A stretch of 64,000 bases of DNA from Arenicola marina (lineage: Eukaryota; Annelida; Polychaeta; Arenicolidae). Position numbers and translations under genes: made by a program. The DNA lies in NCBI GenBank assembly GCA_964019135.1, contig OZ025256.1, forward strand, positions 34,878,035 to 34,942,034, in the 5' to 3' direction. Positions within the stretch are counted from its first letter, which is position 1; every line of letters starts with the position of its first letter. Of the stretch, positions 1-12,010 are shown piece by piece. Under the pieces are notes generated by a model, which saw nothing but the letters and a program-made list of their open reading frames with translations, did not search any database and had not been told where the DNA came from.

Positions 1-475
1 ATTAGGCTGGTAATAGGGTATGGGTCAGGGTGAGGATAAAGAGCAAAATAGGGGATGGTAGGGGTAACGATTGGGATGATAATAGGGGATTGTAGGGGTA
101 AGGATTGGGATGATAATAGGCAATGGGTAGGGGTAAGGATTGGGATGATAATAGGGAATGGTAGGGGTGAGGATTGGAATGATAATAGGGGATGGGTAGG
201 GGTCAGGATTGGGATGATAATAGGGAATGTTAGGGGTGAGGATTGGAATGATAATAGGGGATGGGTAGGGGTACGGATTTGGATGATAATAGGGGATGGT
301 AGAGGTGACAATTGAGATGATAATAGGGAATGGCAGAGGCGATAATTGAGATGATAATAGGGGATGGTAGAGGCGATAATTGAGATGATAATAGGGGATG
401 GTAGAGGCGATAATTGAGATGATAATAGGGGATGGTAGAGGCGATAATTGAGATGATAATAGGGTATGGTTGATA
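1..475 (+). repeat. 34-35 bp G-rich tandem array (left edge)
   Basis: About 13 head-to-tail units share a core reading GATGATAATAGGG followed by a G-rich stretch. The spacing of the TTGGGA or TTGAGA landmark alternates 34 and 35 bp up to about 280, then is a regular 34 bp in a variant carrying GTAGAGGCGATAATTGAG. The array may extend beyond the window start. Its vocabulary (GGTAGGG, AGGATTGG, GATAATAG) resembles the 47 bp array that follows, so the two may share an ancestor; that is inference. One short open frame crosses it and reads as a repetitive Gly/Asp/Trp peptide, which I take to be non-coding. Confidence 0.9.
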
Positions 476-1759
476 GTGGGTTGACATGGTAGAGATATGA
501 GGTTGATAGTAGATATGGGGAAGATAGTAAAGATAGGAATTGGTAATGGGTTGACATGGGTAGGGGGGTGTAGTTGATAGTAAGGATTGGTAGTGGGTTG
601 ACATGGGTAGGGAGATGGGGGTGATAGTAAGGATTGGTAGTGGGTTCACATGGGTAGGGAGATGGGGGTGATAGTAAGGATTGGTAGTGGGTTGACATGG
701 GTAGGGAGATGGGGGTGATAGTAAGGATTGGTAGTGGGTTGACATGGGTAGGGAGATGGGGGTGATAGTAAGGATTGGTAGTGGGTTGACATGGGTAGGG
801 AGATGGGGGTGATAGTAAGGATTGGTAGTGGGTTAACATGGGTAGGGAGATGGGGGTGATAGTAGGATTGGTAGTGGGTTCACATGGGTAGGGAGATGGG
901 GGTGATAGTAAGGATTGGTAGTGGGTTGACATGGGTAGGGAGATGGGGGTGATAGTAAGGATTGGTAGTGGGTTCACATGGGTAGGGAGATGGGGGTGAT
1001 AGTAAGGATTGGTAATGGGTTGACATGGGTAGGGAGATGGGGGTGATAGTAAGGATTGGTAGTGGGTTCACATGGGTAGGGAGATGGGGGTGATAGTAGG
1101 ATTGGTAGTGGGTTGACATGGGTAGGGAGATGGGGGTGATAGTAAGGATTGGTAGTGGGTTCACATGGGTAGGGAGATGGGGGTGATAGTAAGGATTGGT
1201 AGTGGGTTGACATGGGAAGGGAGATGGGGGTGATAGTAAGGATTGGTAGTGGGTTCACATGGGTAGGGAGATGGGGGTGATAGTAAGGATTGGTAGTGGG
1301 TTCACATGGGTAGGGAGATGGGGGTGATAGTAAGGATTGGTAGTGGGTTCACATGGGTAGGGAGATGGGGGTGATAGTAAGGATTGGTAGTGGGTTCACA
1401 TGGGTAGGGAGATGGGGGTGATAGTAAGGATTGGTAGTGGGTTGACATGGGTAGGGAGATGGGGGTGATAGTAAGGATTGGTAGTGGGTTCACATGGGTA
1501 GGGAGATGGGGGTGATAATAGGATTGGTAGTGGGTTGACATGGGTAGGGAGATGGGGGTGATAGTAAGGATTGGTAGTGGGTTCACATGGGTAGGGAGAT
1601 GGGGGTGATAGTAAGGATTGGTAGTGGGTTCACATGGGTAGGGAGATGGGGGTGATAGTAAGGATTGGTAGTGGGTTCACATGGGTAGGGAGATGGGGGT
1701 GATAGTAAGGATTGGTAGTGGGTTGACATGGGTAGGGAGATGGGGGTGATAGTAAGGAT

Positions 1760-3340
1760 TGGTAGTGGGTTGACATGGGTAGGAGGATGGGGGTGATAGT
1801 AGGGATTGGTAGTGGGTGGGCATTGGTAGGGAGACAGGAGTGATGGTAGGAATTGGTAGTGGGAGGGCATTGGTAGGGAGATGGGGGTGATAGTAAGGAT
1901 TGGTAATGGGTTGACATGGGTAGGGAGATGGGGGTGATAGTAAGGATTGGTAGTGGGTTCACATGGGTAGGGAGATGGGGGTGATAGTAAGGATTGGTAG
2001 TGGGTTCACATGGGTAGGGAGATGGGGGTGATAGTAAGGATTGGTAGTGGGTGGGCATTGGTAGGGAGACAGGAGTGATGGTAGGAATTGGTAGTGGGTG
2101 GGCATTGGTAGGGAGATGGGGGTGATAGTAAGGATTGGTAATGGGTTGACATGGGTAGGGAGATGGAGGTGATAGTAAGGATTGGTAGTGGGTTCACATT
2201 GGTAGGGAGATGGGGGTGATAGTAAGGATTGGTAATGGGTTGACATGGGTAGGGAGATGGGGGTGATAGTAAGGATTGGTAGTGGGTTCACATGGGTAGG
2301 GAGATGGGGGTGATAGTAGGGATTGGTAGTGGGTGGGCATTGGTAGGGAGATGGGGGTGATAGTAAGGATTGGTAGTGGGTTGACATGGGTAGGGAGATG
2401 GGGGTGATAGTAGGGATTGGTAGTGGGTTGACATGGGTAGGGAGATGGGGGTGATAGTAAGGATTGGTAGTGGGTGGGCATTGGCAGGGAGATGGGGGTG
2501 ATAGTAAGGATTGGTAGTGGGTTCACATGGGTAGGGAGATGGGGGTGATAGTAAGGATTGGTAGTGGGTTGACATGGGCAGGGAGATGGGGGTGATAGTA
2601 GGATTGGTAGTGGGTGGGCATTGGTAGGGAGATGGGGGTGATAGTAGGGATTGGTAGTGGGTGGGCATTGGTAGGGAGATGGGGGTGATAGTAAGGATTG
2701 GTAGTGGGTTCACATGGGTAGGGAGATGGGGGTGATAGTAAGGATTGGTAGTGGGTTGACATGGGTAGGGAGATGGGGGTGATAGTAAGGATTGGTAGTG
2801 GGTTCACATGGGTAGGGAGATGGGGGTGATAGTAGGGATTGGTAGTGGGTTGACATGGGTAGGGAGATGGGGGTGATAGTAGGGATTGGTAGTTGGTTGA
2901 CATGGGTAGGGAGATGGGGGTGATAGTAAGGATTGGTAGTGGGTGGGCATTGGTAGGGAGATGGGGGTGATAGTAAGGATTGGTAGTGGGTTCACATGGG
3001 TAGGGAGATGGGGGTGATAGTAAGGATTGGTAGTGGGTTGACATGGGTAGGGAGATGGGGGTGATAGTAAGGATTGGTAGTGGGTTGACATGGGTAGGGA
3101 GATGGGGGTGATTGTAGGGATTGGTAGTGGGTTGACATGGGTAGGGAGATGGGGGTGATAGTAAGGATTGGTAGTGGGTTCACATGGGTAGGGAGATGGG
3201 GGTGATAGTAAGGATTGGTAGTGGGTTGACATGGGTATTGAGATGGGGGTGATAGTAGGGATTGGTAGTGGGTTGACATGGGTAGGGAGATGGCGGTGAT
3301 AGTAAGGATTGGTAGTGGGTTCACATGGGTAGGGAGATGG
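1760..3340 (+). repeat. Duplicated block inside 47 bp array, copy 1
   Basis: This block of about 34 units recurs almost base for base 1597 bp downstream (34 x 47 minus one base, explained by a 46 bp unit near 2600). Diagnostic rare units mark it: GGTAGGAGGATGG near 1780, GGGAGACAGGAGTGATGG near 1830 and 2067, TAGTTGGTTGACATGGG near 2890 and GGGTATTGAGATGG near 3232. The boundaries are approximate because the flanks are themselves repeats. Confidence 0.85.
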
Positions 3341-3356
3341 GGGTGATAGTAAGGAT

Positions 3357-4915
3357 TGGTAGTGGGTTGACATGGGTAGGAGGATGGGGGTGATAGTAGG
3401 GATTGGTAGTGGGTGGGCATTGGTAGGGAGACAGGAGTGATGGTAGGAATTGGTAGTGGGAGGGCATTGGTAGGGAGATGGGGGTGATAGTAAGGATTGG
3501 TAATGGGTTGACATGGGTAGGGAGATGGGGGTGATAGTAAGGATTGGTAGTGGGTTCACATGGGTAGGGAGATGGGGGTGATAGTAAGGATTGGTAGTGG
3601 GTTCACATGGGTAGGGAGATGGGGGTGATAGTAAGGATTGGTAGTGGGTGGGCATTGGTAGGGAGACAGGAGTGATGGTAGGAATTGGTAGTGGGTGGGC
3701 ATTGGTAGGGAGATGGGGGTGATAGTAAGGATTGGTAATGGGTTGACATGGGTAGGGAGATGGAGGTGATAGTAAGGATTGGTAGTGGGTTCACATTGGT
3801 AGGGAGATGGGGGTGATAGTAAGGATTGGTAATGGGTTGACATGGGTAGGGAGATGGGGGTGATAGTAAGGATTGGTAGTGGGTTCACATGGGTAGGGAG
3901 ATGGGGGTGATAGTAGGGATTGGTAGTGGGTGGGCATTGGTAGGGAGATGGGGGTGATAGTAAGGATTGGTAGTGGGTTGACATGGGTAGGGAGATGGGG
4001 GTGATAGTAGGGATTGGTAGTGGGTTGACATGGGTAGGGAGATGGGGGTGATAGTAAGGATTGGTAGTGGGTGGGCATTGGCAGGGAGATGGGGGTGATA
4101 GTAAGGATTGGTAGTGGGTTCACATGGGTAGGGAGATGGGGGTGATAGTAAGGATTGGTAGTGGGTTGACATGGGCAGGGAGATGGGGGTGATAGTAGGA
4201 TTGGTAGTGGGTGGGCATTGGTAGGGAGATGGGGGTGATAGTAGGGATTGGTAGTGGGTGGGCATTGGTAGGGAGATGGGGGTGATAGTAAGGATTGGTA
4301 GTGGGTTCACATGGGTAGGGAGATGGGGGTGATAGTAAGGATGAGATGGGGGTGATAGTAAGGATTGGTAGTGGGTTCACATGGGTAGGGAGATGGGGGT
4401 GATAGTAGGGATTGGTAGTGGGTTGACATGGGTAGGGAGATGGGGGTGATAGTAGGGATTGGTAGTTGGTTGACATGGGTAGGGAGATGGGGGTGATAGT
4501 AAGGATTGGTAGTGGGTGGGCATTGGTAGGGAGATGGGGGTGATAGTAAGGATTGGTAGTGGGTTCACATGGGTAGGGAGATGGGGGTGATAGTAAGGAT
4601 TGGTAGTGGGTTGACATGGGTAGGGAGATGGGGGTGATAGTAAGGATTGGTAGTGGGTTGACATGGGTAGGGAGATGGGGGTGATTGTAGGGATTGGTAG
4701 TGGGTTGACATGGGTAGGGAGATGGGGGTGATAGTAAGGATTGGTAGTGGGTTCACATGGGTAGGGAGATGGGGGTGATAGTAAGGATTGGTAGTGGGTT
4801 GACATGGGTATTGAGATGGGGGTGATAGTAGGGATTGGTAGTGGGTTGACATGGGTAGGGAGATGGCGGTGATAGTAAGGATTGGTAGTGGGTTCACATG
4901 GGTAGGGAGATGGGG
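3357..4915 (+). repeat. Duplicated block inside 47 bp array, copy 2
   Basis: This second copy repeats the order of rare variant units seen in the first copy (GGTAGGAGGATGG near 3378, GGGAGACAGG near 3427, TAGTTGGTTG near 4463, GGGTATTGAG near 4806). It differs by a 24 bp deletion at about 4342, where GTAAGGAT runs straight into GAGATGGGGG. Downstream of the deletion the offset drops from 1597 to 1573 bp. The few differences suggest a recent event. Confidence 0.85.
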
Positions 4916-6101
4916 GTGATAGTAAGGATTGGTAGTGGGTTCACATGGGTAGGGAGATGGGGGTGATAGTAAGGATTGGTAGTGGGTTCACATGGGTAGG
5001 GAGATGGGGGTGATAGTAAGGATTGGTAGTGGGTTGATATGGGTAGGGAGATGGGGGTGATAGTAAGGATTGGTAGTGGGTTGACATGGGTAGGGAGATG
5101 GGGGTGATAGTAGGGATTGGTAGTGGGTTGACATGGGTAGGGAGATGGGGGTGATAGTAAGGATTGGTAGTGGGTTGACATGGGTAGGGAGATGGGGGTG
5201 ATAGTAAGGATTGGTAGTGGGTTCACATGGGTAGGGAGATGGGGGTGATAGTAAGGATTGGTAGTGGGTTCACATGGGTAGGGAGATGGGGGTGATAGTA
5301 GGGATTGGTAGTGGGTTCACATGGGTAGGGAGATGGGGGTGATAGTAAGGATTGGTAGTGGGTTCACATGGGTAGAGAGATGGGGGTGATAGTAAGGATT
5401 GGTAGTGGGTTGACATGGGTAGGGAGATGGGGGTGATAGTAAGGATTGGTAGTGGGTTGACATGGGTAGGGAGATGGGGGTGATAGTAAGGATTGGTAGT
5501 GGGTTGACATGGGTAGGGAGATGGGGGTGATAGTAGGGATTGGTAGTGGGTTGACATGGATAGGGAGATGGGGGTGATAGTAAGGATTGGTAGTGGGTTG
5601 ACATGGGTAGGGAGATGGGGGTGATAGTAAGGATTGGTAGTGGGTTCACATGGGTAGGGAGATGGGGGTGATAGTAAGGATTGGTAGTGGGTTCACATGG
5701 GTAGGGAGATGGGGGTGATAGTAAGGATTGGTAGTGGGTTGACATGGGTAGGGAGATGGGGGTGATAGTAGGGATTGGTAGTGGGTTGACATGGGTAGGG
5801 AGATGGGGGTGATAGTAAGGATTGGTAGTGGGTTGATATGGGTAGGGAGATGGGGGTGATAGTAAGGATTGGTAGTGGGTTGACATGGGTAGGGAGATGG
5901 GGGTGATAGTAGGGATTGGTAGTGGGTTCACATGGGTAGGGAGATGGGGGTGATAGTAAGGATTGGTAGTGGGTTCACATGGGTAGGGAGATGGGGGTGA
6001 TAGTAGGGATTGGTTGTGGGTGGGCATGGGTAGGGAGACAGGAGTGATGGTAGGGATTGGTAGTGGGTGGGCATTGGTAGGGAGATGGGGGTGATAGTAA
6101 G

Positions 6102-6488
6102 AATCACTAGAGGGAGGGGGTGGGTATGGATATGAGCAAGTGTATAATTCATGACGGGTAGAGAAATAGGGATGGGAGTGATAATATTGGGTGAATAGCT
6201 GGAGGTGGGTTGGGGATGGGGATGGAGGTGTAGATGGAGGTGGGGTAGAGTTGGGGACAAATGGGTTGTATTTCAACGGGCGAACCACGCATAGCGTCTT
6301 GTCGGGTTCTGTGTTTCACACTACATAATATGATTGCCGCTGTGTGGTTAAAGGTGATATATATCACGACATTGATGGAGGGGTAGATTAACTTATATAT
6401 CAGGGCTGATATCTGAGCCCATCCTCCAATTCCGATGGCGTTGCCTGCAGCACTGGCGGGCACATCTGGGCTGGATCCAGCCACATGG
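6102..6488. other. Single-copy island between G-rich and C-rich arrays
   Basis: The 47 bp array decays here into a G-rich stretch (to about 6268), followed by about 220 bp of ordinary mixed sequence. I see no gene. Two perfect 14 bp palindromes are present: GTGATATATATCAC at 6354-6367 and GGCTGGATCCAGCC at 6469-6482. Both are short enough to be chance. The GC skew of the plus strand changes from G-rich to C-rich across this island. Confidence 0.7.
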
Positions 6489-6612
6489 CTGACACAGAGA
6501 TACCTGCCACCCACCCCCCGTCACATAGCCCATGCCACCCCCCGTCACAGGGATGTGACGGTGGTCGCGTTGACGTTGTGATGCCGTGACGTTGGGTACG
6601 GTGGGGTACCAA
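6489..6612. repeat. Degenerate edge of C-rich array with inverted piece
   Basis: From 6489 to about 6550 diverged units run in plus orientation (CCCCGTCACATAGCCCATGCC). At 6542-6561 CCGTCACA and TGTGACGG form an 8 bp perfect stem around a GGGA loop. To its right, up to about 6612, the sequence reads as array units only on the minus strand (complement contains CCCAACGTCACGG and CCACCGTCACATCCC). From 6613 units are again in plus orientation. I infer a small inversion of about 60 bp at the array edge. Confidence 0.6.
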
Positions 6613-6929
6613 ACGTCACAGGGATACCCGCCTCCCCCCGTCACATACACCATGCCACCCCCCGTCACATACACCATTTCACCCACCGTCACAGGGATAA
6701 CCTCACCCACCCTCACATACCCCATGCCACCCACCCTCACATACCTCATGCCACCCACCGTCATAGGGATAACCCCACCCACCGTCACAGGGATACCGGC
6801 CTGCTACCGTCACATACCCTATACCACCCCCGTCACAGGGATACCCGCCTCCCACCGTCACATACACCATGCCACCCACCGTCACAGAGATACCCGCCTC
6901 CCACCGTCACATACACTATGCCACCCACC

Positions 6930-7272
6930 GTCTTAGGGATACCCGCCTCCCACCGTCACATACACCATGCCACCCACCGTCTTAGGGATACCCGCCTCCC
7001 ACCGTCACATACACCATGCCACCCACCGTCTTAGGGATACCCGCCTCCCACCGTCACATACACCATGCCACCCACCGTCTTAGGGATACCCGCCTCCCAC
7101 CGTCACATACACCATGCCACCCACCGTCTTAGGGATACCCGCCTCCCACCGTCACATACACCATGCCACCCACCGTCTTAGGGATACCCGCCTCCCACCG
7201 TCACATACACCATGCCACCCACCGTCTTAGGGATACCCGCCTCCCACCGTCACATACACCATGCCACCCACC
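6930..7272 (+). repeat. Seven identical 49 bp units
   Basis: GTCTTAGGGATACCC recurs at 6930, 6979, 7028, 7077, 7126, 7175 and 7224, exactly 49 bp apart, and the whole unit is the same in all seven. The CTTAGGG variant is not found elsewhere in the array. This is the most homogeneous stretch of the family and must be a recent amplification, or an assembly artefact. Confidence 0.9.
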
Positions 7273-10200
7273 GTCACAGGGATACCCGCCTGCTACCGTC
7301 ACATGCCCTATACTACCCACCGTCACAGGCATAACCCCGCCCACCATCACATACTCTATACCACCCACCGTCACAGGGATACCCCCCGCCGATCGTCACA
7401 TACACCATGCCACCCACCATCACAGGGATACCCCCACCCAAAGTCACATACACCATGCCACCCACCATCACAGGGATACCTCCCTCCCACAGTCACATAC
7501 ACCATGCCACCCACCATCACAGGGATACCTCCCTCCCACAGTCACATACCCCACGCCACCCGCCGTCACATACCTCATGCCACCTACCGTCACAGGGATA
7601 ACCCCCCACCCACATACCCCATGCCACCCACCGTCACAGGGATAGCCCCCACCCTCCGTCACATACCCCATGCCACCCACCATCACAGGGATACCCCCAC
7701 CCACCGTCACAGGGATACCCCCCACCCTCCGTCACATACCCCATGCCACCCACCGTCACAGGGATAACCCCACCCACCGTCACAGGGATGCCCCCCACCC
7801 TCCGTCACATACCCCATGCCACCCACCATCACAGGGATACCTCCCGCCCACAGTCACATACCCCACGCCACCCGCCGTCACATACCTCATGCCACCCACC
7901 GTCACAGGGATAACCCCCCCCCCACATACCCCATGCCACCCACCGTCACAGGGATACCCCCCACCCTCCGTCACATACCTCATGCCACCCACCGTCACAG
8001 GGATAACCCCCCCCCCTACATACCCCATGCCACCCACCGTCACAGGGATACCCGCCTGCTACCGTCACATGCCCTATACTACCCACCGTCACAGGCATAA
8101 CCCCGCCCACCATCACATACTCTATACCACCCACCGTCACAGGGATACCCCCCGCCGATCGTCACATACCTCATGCCACCCACCGTCACAGGGATAACCC
8201 CCCCCCCACATACCCCATGCCACCCACCGTCACAGGGATACCCGCCTGCTACCGTCACATGCCCTATACTACCCACCGTCACAGGCATAACCCCGCCCAC
8301 CATCACATACTCTATACCACCCACCGTCACAGGGATACCCCCCGCCGATCGTCACATACACCATGCCACCCACCATCACAGGGATACCCCCACCCAAAGT
8401 CACATACACCATGCCACCCACCATCACAGGGATACCTCCCTCCCACAGTCACATACCCCACGCCACCCGCCGTCACATACCTCATGCCACCTACCGTCAC
8501 AGGGATAACCCCCCCCCCCCCACATACCTCATGCCACCTACCGTCACAGGGATAACCCCCCCCCCCACATACCCCATGCCACCCACCGTCACAGGGATAC
8601 CCCCCACCCTCCGTCACATACCCCATGCCACCCACCGTCACAGGGATAACCCAACCCACCGTCACAGGGATATCCCCCACCCTCCGTCACATACCCCATG
8701 CCACCCACCGTCACAGGGATAGCCCCCACCCACCGTCACATAGCCCATGCCACCCACCTTCACAGGGATACCCTTCACCCTCCGTCACATACCCCATGCC
8801 ACCCACCGTCACAGGGATACCCGCCTCCCACCGTCACATACACCATGCCACCCACCGTCACAGGGATACCCGCCTGCTACCGTCACATACCCTATACCAC
8901 CCACCGTCACAGGCATAACCCCGCCCACCATCACATACCCTATACCACCCACCGTCACAGGGATACCCCCCGCCGATCGTCACATACACCATGCCACCCA
9001 CCATCACAGGGATACCCCCACCCAAAGTCACATACACCATGCCACCCACCATCACAGGGATACCTCCAGCCCACAGTCACATACCCCATGCCACCCACCA
9101 TCACAGGGATACCCCCCACCCACCGTCACAGGGATACCCCCCACCCTCCGTCACATAGCCCATGCCACCCACCTTCACAGGGATACCCTCCACCCTCCGT
9201 CACATACACCATGCCACCCACCGTCACAGGGATACCCACCTGCTACCGTCACATACCCTATACCACCCACCGTCACAGGCATAACCCCACCCACCGTCAC
9301 ATACACCATGCCACCCACCGTCACAGGGATACCCGCCTGCTACCGTCACATACCCTATACCACCCACCGTCACAGGCATAACCCCGCCCACCATCACATA
9401 CCCTATACCACCCTCCGTCACTGGGATACCCCCCGCCGATCGTCACATACACCATGCCACCCACCATCACAGGGATACCCCCACCCAAAGTCACATACAC
9501 CATGCCACCCACCATCACAGGGATACCTCCCTCCCACAGTCACATACCCCATGCCACCCACCTTCACAGGGATACCCTTCACCCTCCGTCACATACCCCA
9601 CGCCACCCGCCGTCACAGGGATACCCCCACCCACCGTCACATACCCCATGCCACCCACCGTCACAGGGATAACCCCCCCCCCCCCACATACCCCATGCCA
9701 CCCACCGTCACAGGGATAGCCCCCACCCTCCGTCACATACCCCATGCCACCCACCATCACAGGGATACCCCCCACCCACCGTCACAGGGATACCCCCACC
9801 CTCCGTCACATACCCCATGCCACCCACCATCACAGGGATACCCCCCACCCACCGTCACAGGGATACCCCCACCCTCCGTCACATACCCCATGCCACCCAC
9901 CGTCACAGGGATAACCCCACCCACCGTCACAGGGATATCCGCCACCCTCCGTCACATACCCCATGCCACCCACCGTCACAGGGATAGCCCCCACCCACCG
10001 TCACATAGCCCATGCCACCCACCTTCACAGGGATACCCTCCACCCTCCGTCACATACCCCATGCCACCCACCGTCACAGGGATAACCCCACCCACCGTCA
10101 CATAGCCCATGCCACCCACCTTCACAGGGGTAACCCCACCCACCGTCATAGGGATAACCCCACCCACCATCACAGGGATACCCCCTACCCACTGTCACAG

Positions 10201-10525
10201 GGATAGCCCCACCCCCGGTCACATGCCCCATGCCACCTACCGTCACAGGAATACCCGCCACCCACCGTCACTGGGATAACCCCACCCACCGTCACTGGGA
10301 TAACCCCACCCACCGTCACTGGGATAACCCCACCCACCGTCACAGGGGTAACCCCACCCACCGTCACAGGGATAACCCCACCCACCCTCACATACCCCAT
10401 GCCACCCACCTTCACATACCCCATGCCACCCACCGTCATAGGGATAACCCCACCCACCGTCACAGGGATACCCGCTTGCTACCGTCACATACCCTATACC
10501 ACCCACCGTCACAGGCATAACCCCA

Positions 10526-11248
10526 CCCACCGTCCCACACACCATGCCACCCACCGTCACATACACCATTTCACCCACCGTCACAGGGATAACCCCACCC
10601 ACCCTCACATACCCCATGCCACCCACCGTCATAGGGATAACCCCACCCAACATCACAGGGATACCCGCCTCCCACCGTCACATACACCATGCCACCCACC
10701 ATCACAGGGATACCCCCGCCCACAGTCACATACCCCACGCCACCCGCCGTCTCATACCTCATGCCACCCACCGTCATAGGGATAACCCCCCCCCACATAC
10801 CCCATGCCACCCACCGTCACAGGGATAGCCCCCACCCTCCGTCACATACCCCATGCCACCCACCATCACAGGGATACCCCCCACCCACCGTCACAGGGAT
10901 ACCCCCCACCCACCGTCACAGGGATACCCCCACCCTCCGTCACATACCCAATGCCACCCACCGTCACAGGGATGACCCCACCCACCGTCACAGGGATACC
11001 CCCCACCCTCCGTCACATACCCCATGCCACCCACCGTCACAGGGATAGCCCCCACCCACCGTCACATAGCCCATGCCACCCACCTTCACAGGGATACCCC
11101 CCACCCTCCGTCACATACCCCATGCCACCCACCGTCACAGGGATAACCCCACCCACCGTCACATAGCCCATGCCACCCACCTTCACAGGGGTAACCCCAC
11201 CCACCGTCATAGGGATACCCCCCACCCACCGTCACAGGGATAACCCCA
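10526..11248 (+). repeat. 723 bp direct duplication, copy 1
   Basis: The block from CCCACCGTCCCACACACC (10526) onward is repeated immediately at 11249, an offset of 723 bp, with nearly every base conserved for about 680 bp. Shared rare units include CACCATTTCACCC, CCCAACATCACAGGG and GTCTCATACCTCATG. Differences are scattered single bases, for example CATACCCCATG at about 10609 against CATACTCCATG at about 11332. Confidence 0.85.
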
Positions 11249-11930
11249 CCCACCGTCCCACACACCATGCCACCCACCGTCACATACACCATTTCACCCA
11301 CCGTCACAGGGATAACCCCACCCACCCTCACATACTCCATGCCACCCACCGTCATAGGGATAACCCCACCCAACATCACAGGGATACCCGCCTCCCACCG
11401 TCACATACACCATGCCACCCACCATCACAGGGATACCCCCGCCCACAGTCACATACCCCACGCCACCCGCCGTCTCATACCTCATGCCACCCACCGTCAT
11501 AGGGATAACCCCCCCCCACATACCCCATGCCACCCACCGTCACAGGGATAGCCCCCACCCTCCGTCACATACCCCATGCCACCCACCATCACAGGGATAC
11601 CCCCCACCCACCGTCACAGGGATACCCCCCACCCACCGTCACAGGGATACCCCCACCCTCCGTCACATACCCAATGCCACCCACCGTCACAGGGATGACC
11701 CCACCCACCGTCACAGGGATACCCCCCACCCTCCGTCACATACCCCACGCCACCCACCGTCACAGGGATAGCCCCCACCCACCGTCACATAGCCCATGCC
11801 ACCCACCTTCACAGGGATACCCCCCACCCTCCGTCACATACCCCATGCCACCCACCGTCACAGGGATAACCCCACCCACCGTCACATAGCCCATGCCACC
11901 CACCTTCACAGGGGTAACCCCACCCACCAT
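11249..11930 (+). repeat. 723 bp direct duplication, copy 2
   Basis: This is the second copy of the block that starts at 10526, placed head to tail. The match ends near 11928, where one copy continues CACCGTCATAGGG and the other CACCATCACAGGG. Confidence 0.85.
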
Positions 11931-12010
11931 CACAGGGATACCCCCCACCCACCGTCACAGGGATAGCCCCACCCCCGGTCACATGCGCCATGCCACCCAC
12001 CGTCACAGGC

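Larger units (their letters stand above)
476..6101 (+). repeat. 47 bp G-rich minisatellite array, about 118 units
   Basis: Each 47 bp unit contains in order GGGTTGACAT (or GGGTTCACAT), GGGTAGGGAGATGGGGG, TGATAGTAAGGATTGG and TAGT. The first 110 bp are degenerate; from about 553 the units are regular. Common variants are TTGACAT versus TTCACAT, a GGGTGGGCATTGG form, and a rarer form with GGGAGACAGGAGTGATGG. Some units are 46 bp after loss of one A in GTAAGGATT. Because 47 is not a multiple of three and the complementary strand lacks stops, the minus strand is open in long stretches giving His/Pro/Tyr/Thr-rich peptides with a 47-residue period. I judge these non-coding. The strand has strong G over C skew. 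What the array does, if anything, is unknown. Confidence 0.97.
6613..12010 (+). repeat. C-rich 49 bp dimeric minisatellite array
   Basis: The 49 bp period consists of two related halves. One is a 25 bp half with CCCACCGTCACAGGGATACC, the other a 24 bp half with CCACCGTCACATACACCATG. Both begin with CCCACCGTCACA, so the unit is a diverged dimer of the 24 bp monomer seen further right. Halves are sometimes lost or doubled, giving 73 bp and other spacings. Several internal duplications are visible (offsets 463, 723 and 956 bp). C-runs up to 12 appear at CCCCCCACATACC units near 8511 and 9669. Open frames on both strands (up to 452 codons, 8747-10105) follow the repeat and read as Pro/Thr/His-rich or Gly/Val/Tyr-rich peptides. 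I do not treat them as genes. Confidence 0.95.

Noticed and set aside
5317..6288. 323-codon minus-strand frame, Pro/His/Tyr-rich
   Set aside because: It follows the 47 bp period in shifting frame (47 residues per three units), as do the shorter frames beside it; only its N-terminal part lies outside the array.
6354..6482. Two 14 bp palindromes as operator-like sites
   Set aside because: One is an AT-alternating palindrome and the other a lone BamHI-centred palindrome. No gene or partner site supports a regulatory role.
6930..7272. Telomere-like TTAGGG words
   Set aside because: TTAGGG occurs once per 49 bp unit as part of CTTAGGGATACC and never in tandem.
8747..10105. 452-codon plus-strand Pro/Thr/His-rich frame
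   Set aside because: It is an effect of the 49 bp array. It overlaps many alternative frames and has no unique domain.
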